Origin: Nilaparvata lugens
Taxonomy: Eukaryota > Arthropoda > Insecta > Hemiptera > Delphacidae
Direction of reading: 5' to 3'
Assembly (NCBI RefSeq): GCF_014356525.2
Contig: NC_052511.1
Location: 50,979,607 to 51,043,606 of the forward strand
DNA length: 64,000 bases
Shown here: piece by piece, positions 57,605 through 64,000 of the stretch
Position numbering within the stretch: the first letter of the stretch is position 1
How the letters are laid out: every line of letters starts with the position of its first letter
The notes under the pieces: model-generated
The model's database searches: none
What the model was told of the DNA's origin: nothing
What the model saw: only the letters and a program-made list of their open reading frames with translations
Made by a program: the position numbers and the translations under genes

Positions 57605-57925
57605 TCAATTATTATTATTAAACGAAAATCCAAATTAAATGCTGTAATTCACCCCGAAGACCTCTGCTACTGAAAATACTGACAACAGGGTAAAATTAGC
57701 GCTGCTATCCGGAGATTGTCGGTTTGGTGTGAGGGTAAGCATTCCTGACCGGCAATAAGGAGGTACTGGGTTTGAATCCCCGGCTGACAAATAATTTTTT
57801 AATAGTAGCGCTCATCGAATTTCCATCTAGCTGTTTACCTTGTTGTCAACATTTGCAGTACGGTAGCAGAAGTCTTCGGGGTAAATAACAGCATTCAATT
57901 TGGATTTTCGTTCAATAATAATAAG
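57605..57925 (+). mobile_element. SINE family K, copy 3, with inverted tail
   Basis: The head at about 57717-57790 can be drawn as a full cloverleaf: acceptor TGTCGGT/GCTGACA, D stem GGTG/CATT, anticodon arm CCTGA-CCGGCAA-TAAGG, five-base variable loop, T arm around TTTGAAT. That gives anticodon GGC, alanine-type if real. The body and tail run to (AATA) at 57925. Before the head, 57605-57690 is the inverted complement of the body and tail (AACGAAAATCC, CCCCGAAGAC). A SINE, not a tRNA gene. Confidence 0.75.
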
Positions 57926-58454
57926 TTAAGAAATATTGGGTTTTTACTAATCAATGCCATTTTTGTTTCATAAGGTTTTGGGAAGGGAACATTAGTTTAA
58001 GCTACCTAAAGGTTCAAGTTTAGTGTAGGGATTAGGTTTTACTTTTAAATGGAAATAATGATGTTAGTATTAGCAATATTAGATCAGCTGAGCTTTAGTG
58101 TTTACGAGTTTGTGTTGCTTGAATGGTTCAAAATTTTCTTAAATAACTCAATATTATTCGTTACAAGTGGAAATTGTGTGTAATATTTCTAATTACTTTA
58201 TTAATTCAAGCCATCTAAATTCAAAATTTATAGTTTTCATTTTTTTTGGGCTGAAATTTTATCAAAATTGTACACGTGAAATTCTTACCTTATTTCGTAC
58301 TTTTTCACCTATAAATTTGGAAGAAAAATACAGGACAAGGACACAAGGACTATCTTATTATTTCATCTTTCAATGTTATTACATTAGTGACATTTGCATT
58401 GTAAATAAATAAATGAATAAAATGAAAATTTGATTCAAATAGATTGATAGATAT
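57926..58454. other. No gene confirmed
   Basis: An 81-codon frame at 58167 carries nothing recognisable. Confidence 0.4.
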
Positions 58455-58651
58455 CCTCTGGCGACTTTCACTCCATCAAGATCTCAGTCGATCAAGAATC
58501 AGCACGGGTAGACAACTTCAGTGTCCACTAGACTTCATGAACGCAACAGGAACTTGATGAACTGAAAACTGGACGTACTGAAGTTGTCTACCGTGGCTGA
58601 GTCTTTATTATTGATCAACTAAGATTTTAATGAAGTGAATGTCACCGGAGG
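58455..58651. mobile_element. Foldback MITE of about 200 bp
   Basis: CCTCTGGCGACTTTCACT left and AGTGAATGTCACCGGAGG right; inner GGTAGACAACTTCAGT / ACTGAAGTTGTCTACC is exact. Confidence 0.78.
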
Positions 58652-58940
58652 ATAACTTCAATTAGATCTATTTCAATCACTGATACTAGTAGTTCTGTGA
58701 ACAGTAGACCTCGCGCAGTTATAAACCACAACCTCTCTAATACTGTCCATCAGAGTGAATTATGTCCTGTCCTGACGTGTCGGCGAGATATCAATGTGTA
58801 AACAACTAATGGCTGTTTGGGTTGTTGTATCGACAATAATTATTATTAATATTAATTATAATTATTAACTTGCTGTAAACAACTATGGTACTATCATGAA
58901 AAGCTTACCGAGTTGAAAGCAGAGAAAAGTCGGGAGAAAT

Positions 58941-59093
58941 TAATAACCTACTTCGAGTTATCAATATTGCATTCCTCATTGATTGCAATTGATAATCCAC
59001 ACAACAGATGATTTTTCACTCAGTCAGCTGTTGTGTGGACTATTAATTGCAAGCAATGAGGCATGCAATATTTATAACTCGAAGTGGCTTATT
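58941..59093. mobile_element. Foldback MITE of about 150 bp
   Basis: AATAACCTACTTCGAGTTAT left and ATAACTCGAAGTGGCTTATT right; inner AATCCACACAACAG / CTGTTGTGTGGACT. Confidence 0.78.
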
Positions 59094-59515
59094 ATTTTCA
59101 TACATTGAGATATTAATTGCATGCGTCATTGCATCCATTCGGCAGCTGATTTATCAATGATGAATAATTCTAAAGTCTGATTTTTACGGTAATATTGGCG
59201 TTCGAAGGAGACTCCTTTTCCTTTTGTATTATCCTTAAAATGTAAAATTTCGTAAAACCTTCTGTATACGTCGACGCGAAATTAAAAAAGGAACATATCT
59301 GTGAAATTTCATGAAAATCTATTGGTGTGTTTCGCTGTAAATGCGGAACATATAAACAAAAATATAAACATAAAGAGAAATGCAAAACCGTCGACTTGAA
59401 TCTCAAGGTGCGTAGAGTTTTATAAGTATAGATTATCTCAAATACAAGACTATGGCAATTTTATTTCGACCATTACTCTTACTAAACAACATATAATAAC
59501 ACAAGTCATCTAATA

Positions 59516-59680
59516 AGGTGCGTACAGATTTACGCGCTGCGAACATGAGCAATTCACTTTTATTCAGCTGATGTCAAGCTTCTTATATCTGTATCTTACC
59601 GTTTCTGTAAAAATACAGATATAATCAGCTGATTAAAAGTGAATTGCTCATGTTCGCGGCGCGTATATCTGTACGCACCT
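59516..59680. mobile_element. Family H foldback MITE, copy 2
   Basis: Same arms as copy 1 (AGGTGCGTACAGATTTACGC and its complement). The centre is inverted relative to copy 1: the AAGCTT- and TACAGAAACGG-containing loop segments read in the opposite order. Confidence 0.8.
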
Positions 59681-59704
59681 TTAGACCTGACTTCGCTCGG
59701 TCAA

Positions 59705-60439
59705 TTATTGATATGCTGTGATGAAACCTAGGGGTCTATAACTTGTAACGACCTATCTTATTCCACGAAATGTCATCATTCGTGAAGAGTTCGATTATAC
59801 TTTTATATGAGTTTAAACTGCTTTGAGTTTGATATTTTCAACTGTCAAATTTGAGTATTAGACCCGGTTTCTAGGACACGTCTCATTAAATTACATGAAC
59901 CATCAAATCTATATTAAATTCATAGGTTTAATAATCCTTTAGATCAAATGAGTGCCCTGCAACACCTATATACAAACCTCAATGTGAGTATTAGAAGTTC
60001 ATTAAAACCATTTCTCCCAAACTCTCCGTGGAATTATCGTCTTCATTCTCAATATTGTCACCACTCCCTATTCTAATGAACAGCTCAGAATCAATAGTAG
60101 GATTCACTTTAAACTGTCAGTATTCTCTATGAATAACATCAATACTTCTCATTTAACCAATGCTGACTGTGACTGTGACTGTAACAGCAGCAATTGAACA
60201 AATTCAGGGTTTTGCCAAAAACGTCGCTCTTTGAATCGTTCAAGAAATTTGCATCAGTTGTCGCCGGCCTGTTCCAGCTGATCAGTGCTTCAATGAATAT
60301 GGGATGAATATTCATTGGTTCGTTCACTGCCTTTGGCTAAAATTCGTCGCAATGGAGTGCTTTGCAACTCATTCTCTTACTTTCTCTCTTTCTCACTCTC
60401 TCTCACTATCTCACACACACTCTCTCACTTTCTCTCTCT
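59705..60439. other. No gene; one family G element
   Basis: Family G at about 60096-60175 (GTAGGATTCACTTTAAACTG, CCAATGCTGACTG) leads into GTGACT repeats. CT-rich simple sequence at 60380-60440. Confidence 0.5.
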
Positions 60440-60728
60440 ATTGGTAGAGAGTTAGTGGGGAGGATATTTTTAATATTCTTTCCGAAGAATGGACATTGAT
60501 ATGTCCAAAGCCTCGCCAATTTATGTAGATGCATAACAATATAATTATCTATAGTTATTATATTACAAATTGCTTTTTCATATCATATACAGTTCAATAA
60601 TTATTTTCTTAGTCTATATAAGGTGAATTCATCTATAATTTTGCTGTATTGTAAGCTATTGTATGTAAGTGTATAAGCCAGTATATATTGTGATCTACAT
60701 AAATAAAGTACTCAATCAATCAATCAAT
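60440..60728 (+). mobile_element. Family C retroposon, copy 3
   Basis: TTGGTAGAGAGTTAGTGG to AATAAAGTACTC and (AATC)n. As with copy 2, a CT tract lies immediately upstream. Confidence 0.75.
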
Positions 60729-62367
60729 CTATTAAGTAGAGTTTCTCGTTTTAAACATTACTTCCAGTTATAATTCCCGACAGCTCTATTCCATCATATC
60801 CTGGTCGTGTGTTGATGGGAATGATATTATTTTATATCCTTCTTAGAGAATCGACAATATTGAATAAGTGGTTTCCAGACTAAGTGGTATTTATTGAATA
60901 AGTGGTATTTATTTTATCATTGATATAACCGTTTTGACTGTTTTGCCTTTCTGGTTTATGCTTTTTTTCATTCTCTCTTCTGAGAATTTCTGGAATCCCT
61001 GCCACTGCGGTTTTCAATAAAATATTGTTTTTTCTTTTTTATTTATTCTTTTAATCAATCAACGTATTGAGTATACTTATTCCTACATACTCATTCTTAA
61101 ATATACATCAGCACAATATATTATCTATTTTATAATCAGAATATTAATAATACATCCATAATATAAGTGTATTCTTTATTATTTACTTCTATGAGCAGAT
61201 TAAGCTTATTATGTATAAAGTGGAACTCCCCCCCTACACACAGATGGATAGTCTAGTAGTGGGATTCCAAAATATGTTGTATATTGTATTTCTTATTCGT
61301 TTATTATGTTTTTTTTTGGAAATAAACTGAATTGAATTGAATAGACTGAATTATTTGTTGAAACAATTAATATATATTATCGTTATAATAATATATAATC
61401 TTTATACTAATTCCATTCAATCTTTATTCTCATTGATACATTTTTTATATTTCGTAGAATTCTATAAATAATATTATTAGCATTACCGTCATTTAATGTG
61501 AATTAGTGTATAAGCTAGTAAATATTGTGATCTACATAAATAAAGTACTCAATCAATCAATCAATCTATTAAGTAGAGTTCCTCGTTTTAAACATTACTT
61601 CCAGTTATAATTCCCGACAGCTCTATTCCATCATATCCTGGTCGTGTGTTGATGGGAATGATATTATTTTATATCTTTCTTAGAGAATCGACAATATTGA
61701 ATAAGTGGTTTCCAGACTAAGTGGTATTTATTGAATAAGTGGTATTTATTTTATCATTGATATAACCGTTTTGACTGTTTTGCCTTTCTGGTTTATGCTT
61801 TTTTTCATTCTCTCTTCTGAGAATTTCTGGAATCCCTGCCACTGCGGTTTTCAATAAAATATTGTTTTTTCTTTTTTATTTATTCTTTTAATCAATCAAC
61901 GTATTGAGTATACTTATTCCTACATACTCATTCTTAAATATACATCAGCACAATATATTATCTATTTTATAATCAGAATATTAATAATACATCCATAATA
62001 TAAGTGTATTCTTTATTATTTACTTCTATGAGCAGATTAAGCTTATTATGTATAAAGTGGAACTCCCCCCCTACACACAGATGGATAGTCTAGTAGTGGG
62101 ATTCCAAAATATGTTGTATATTGTATTTCTTATTCGTTTATTATGTTTTTTTTTTGGAAATAAACTGAATTGAATTGAATAGACTGAATTATTTGTTGAA
62201 ACAATTAATATATTATTATCGTTATAATAATATATAATCTTTATACTAATTCCATTCAATCTTTATTCTCATTGATACATTTTTTATATTTCGTAGAATT
62301 CTATAAATAATATTATTAGCATTACCGTCATTTAATGTGAATTAGTGTATAAGCTAGTAAATATTGT
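60692..62367 (+). repeat. Tandem duplication, two units of about 838 bp
   Basis: Unit 1 (60692-61528) and unit 2 (61529-62367) are almost identical, offset 837-839 bp. Each starts at the family C tail (TGATCTACATAAATAAAG) and ends in AAGCTAGTAAATATTGT. Each contains GGAAATAAACTGAATTGAA, a retroposon 3' end with a TTGAA tail. The junction lies at similar retroposon tails, suggesting unequal exchange between them. Confidence 0.88.
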
Positions 62368-62689
62368 AACATACATTAATAAAGAATTCTAATCTAATCT
62401 ATCTATCTCCTACTTTCTTTCTTTCTCACTCTGTCTCTATCTATCTCTAACTTTTTGTCTGTCTCTCACTCATTCTCTTCCTCTATCAAACACACAAACA
62501 CAAAACGTGCTCACAACAGAATGATGTAATAGCAATATATGTATCGAACGATTATTGTATTATCAAATTAATCTTGTATTGGACACTTTTCAACAAAATA
62601 TTTCAATGCATTCATTTGAAAGGAGCTTCAAATCACACAAGTGGTAGATAGAAATATTGTTTGAAGGTTTGTACCAAGGGAGAGTGCGA
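62368..62689. other. No gene seen
   Basis: Retroposon tail AATAAAGAATTC with (TCTAA) repeats, then a CT-rich stretch to about 62480. Confidence 0.5.
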
Positions 62690-62945
62690 TTAACTACCGC
62701 GATGACGTGTTGGTCTCAGCCAATGAGAGAGCGTTGTGGGCGTGGACTTGTAATAGGCAACTGAAGTATACTCGCACGAAGCTTTTTGACGTAGTAAATC
62801 CCTCAGCTGACGTTCAAATCGACTGACATCTTCCAAAAGGTTTCAAGAGAGACATTCCTTGAAAAGACTAATTGCTTTTTATGTCAATGAGCTATTGTTC
62901 TTCTACAAATTTGATTGAATTACAATTAACATTTTTTGGGGATGT
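62690..62945 (+). promoter_or_regulatory. CCAAT-containing duplicated segment, copy 2
   Basis: Diverged copy of 47331-47640: CGCGATGACG, CAGCCAATGAGAGAGCG, TGGGCGTGGACTTGTAATAG, GAAGCTTTTTGACG, CATTCCTTGAA. It lacks the first and third CCAAT boxes and the perfect GGAACGTTCC. Confidence 0.4.
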
Positions 62946-63599
62946 CAATAACTGGATAAGTTCGACTGATTTGTATCGATTTGATTATAAAATAGATCAC
63001 ATGAACTACAAAATGATATTGTGGAGCTGAAAGTGACGATTGAATACGTATATTACGAGCATAAATTATAATCAAATTCCATCAGTTATAAATTATGTTC
63101 ATCATGAAGGATATGTTTATGAGACTGCTATCCAATCAGTCAATCAATAAATCAACCATTGAGTTATTAATACAGTAATTACTTACAATGATCTATGATA
63201 GTAAATATCATAAATTTAAAGAAGAAAACTGAGCTCAGCTTCTTTATAAACTAAGCTTCTCTCAATTTTCAATGGTGATGAAGTTCAAAAGGTGATGTGT
63301 ATGTCAGGCACTTCACATTTCTGGCCTGAGAATGTTCCTTGAAAATAATTGACTAAGTGATAACAATTAGAAATTTTTGTTATGTTGTTAGAAAGCCGAG
63401 AAAACCCTAGGAAGCTCAATAATATATCTTATAATAGAACAGAAAATTTTGAGCTGGAATTTACAAACAACAGCATAACTCAACTATGTGTTTGCATCAT
63501 TCGATAATATTGTTAAATGTGATATTGTTAGTTATCAGTCATTTATAATGAGTTTTTGATTATAATTGAAAAAATATCGATGGGAGTCATGAAGTCAGT
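62946..63599. other. No gene seen
   Basis: Unassigned AT-rich sequence. Confidence 0.4.
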
Positions 63600-63860
63600 A
63601 AATTAGGTAACATAATAATACTGAGGTTGATGCCCACATAAGCTCTTAGGCTTGTGCGTGGGTAATGAGTGAGAGGGATAATGATGAGAGATGACAACTA
63701 ATTTTTAGGTAATTGGGTCCGACGGCTTATCGAGTCCTCCGAAAGATGGGGTGGCCGTATCTATGTGATTTTGATATGGTCAAAAACTTTTGCCCCGGTC
63801 GAGATTCGAACCTTGATTATTAGACCGGCGCGTTATTAGTACTTACTCCAAGGAGCCACA
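63600..63860 (-). mobile_element. tRNA-derived SINE, second family
   Basis: On the minus strand: A-box-like TGGCTCCTTGGAGTAAG, then B box GGTTCGAATCTC at 63801-63812, then a body with GATACGGCCACCCCATC and GGAGGACTCGATAAGCC. Spacing of the two boxes fits a polymerase III promoter. The T arm is poorly paired, so it is a SINE and not a functional tRNA. Only one copy is seen here. Confidence 0.7.
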
Positions 63861-64000
63861 AAGTTCTGTAGTATAATGTTAAAATGTGTACTATTCCGCT
63901 ATCGATAATCTTTCTCCCCTAGTTCTCACTAATTTGTTTGTTTAATAGACAACAGAACTCACCAGAGATTCATATATTGCAAAACTCATTCTCGAATACT

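Larger units (their letters stand above)
58686..59704 (-). mobile_element. Helitron-like element, family T copy 2
   Basis: Minus strand: A|TTGACCGAGCGAAGTCAGG ... CAGAACTACTAG|T, the same termini and flanks as copy 1. It contains two nested foldback MITEs (58941-59093 and 59516-59680). No coding; the 78-codon minus frame at 59170 is family T body sequence. Confidence 0.58.

Noticed and set aside
57717..57790. tRNA gene with anticodon GGC
   Set aside because: It is followed by a SINE body shared with 38.3 kb rather than a T-run terminator, and the T stem has a mismatch.
1..64000. A defence system, gene cluster or endogenous virus
   Set aside because: No helicase, nuclease system, capsid, envelope or biosynthetic domains were found; the only enzyme remnants are the two LINE proteins and a MADF relic.

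Overview
This is AT-rich, intron-scale nuclear DNA of an animal, almost certainly an insect. The LINE proteins are of arthropod type, tRNA-derived SINEs and many short inverted-repeat elements are present, and several repeat families recur every few kilobases. The repeat style makes me suspect a hemipteran such as a planthopper; that is inference, not proof. I find no host protein-coding gene, rRNA or functional tRNA. The window is a heavily nested transposon landscape, and nearly every open frame is chance coding in microsatellites or repeat DNA.

Layout. 1-2.6 kb: low-complexity DNA, one Helitron-like end and a diverged tandem pair. 2.6-5.6 kb: a nearly intact RTE-like LINE on the minus strand, broken by one stop codon and one frameshift. 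5.6-13.5 kb: microsatellites, dispersed repeats and a pyrimidine-rich satellite with a 227-bp dimeric period. 15.1-18.7 kb: two copies of one MITE (family F). The first contains a Helitron-like element, which contains a TIR transposon with a MADF-domain relic, which contains a second Helitron-like copy. The second is split by a CA-carrying repeat (family B). 18.9-25.3 kb: a Helitron-like family (A), a TTAA-flanked palindromic element (R), a GC-rich TIR element, a 680-bp palindrome (family E) and another family-B copy. 26.9-34.6 kb: a block bounded by inverted ends, holding a 570-bp inverted repeat and a decayed Jockey/CR1-like LINE. 34.9-37.8 kb: CT-rich 48-bp arrays and a C-rich tract, each split by a later insertion. 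38.3-42.8 kb: SINEs and a 1.5-kb duplication carrying family A. 43-64 kb: more MITEs, SINEs, one full-length family-A element, an 838-bp tandem duplication and two diverged copies of a CCAAT-containing non-coding segment.

How the parts work together. There is no pathway here. The informative content is the order of insertion, the terminal structures that classify the families, and the way mobile elements carry or seed microsatellites. The best-supported unusual observations are the precise A|T integration of a Helitron-like element inside a MITE, shown by comparison with an uninterrupted MITE copy at 43.4 kb; the hairpin-plus-CTRR termini of two other families; and the nested MADF relic.
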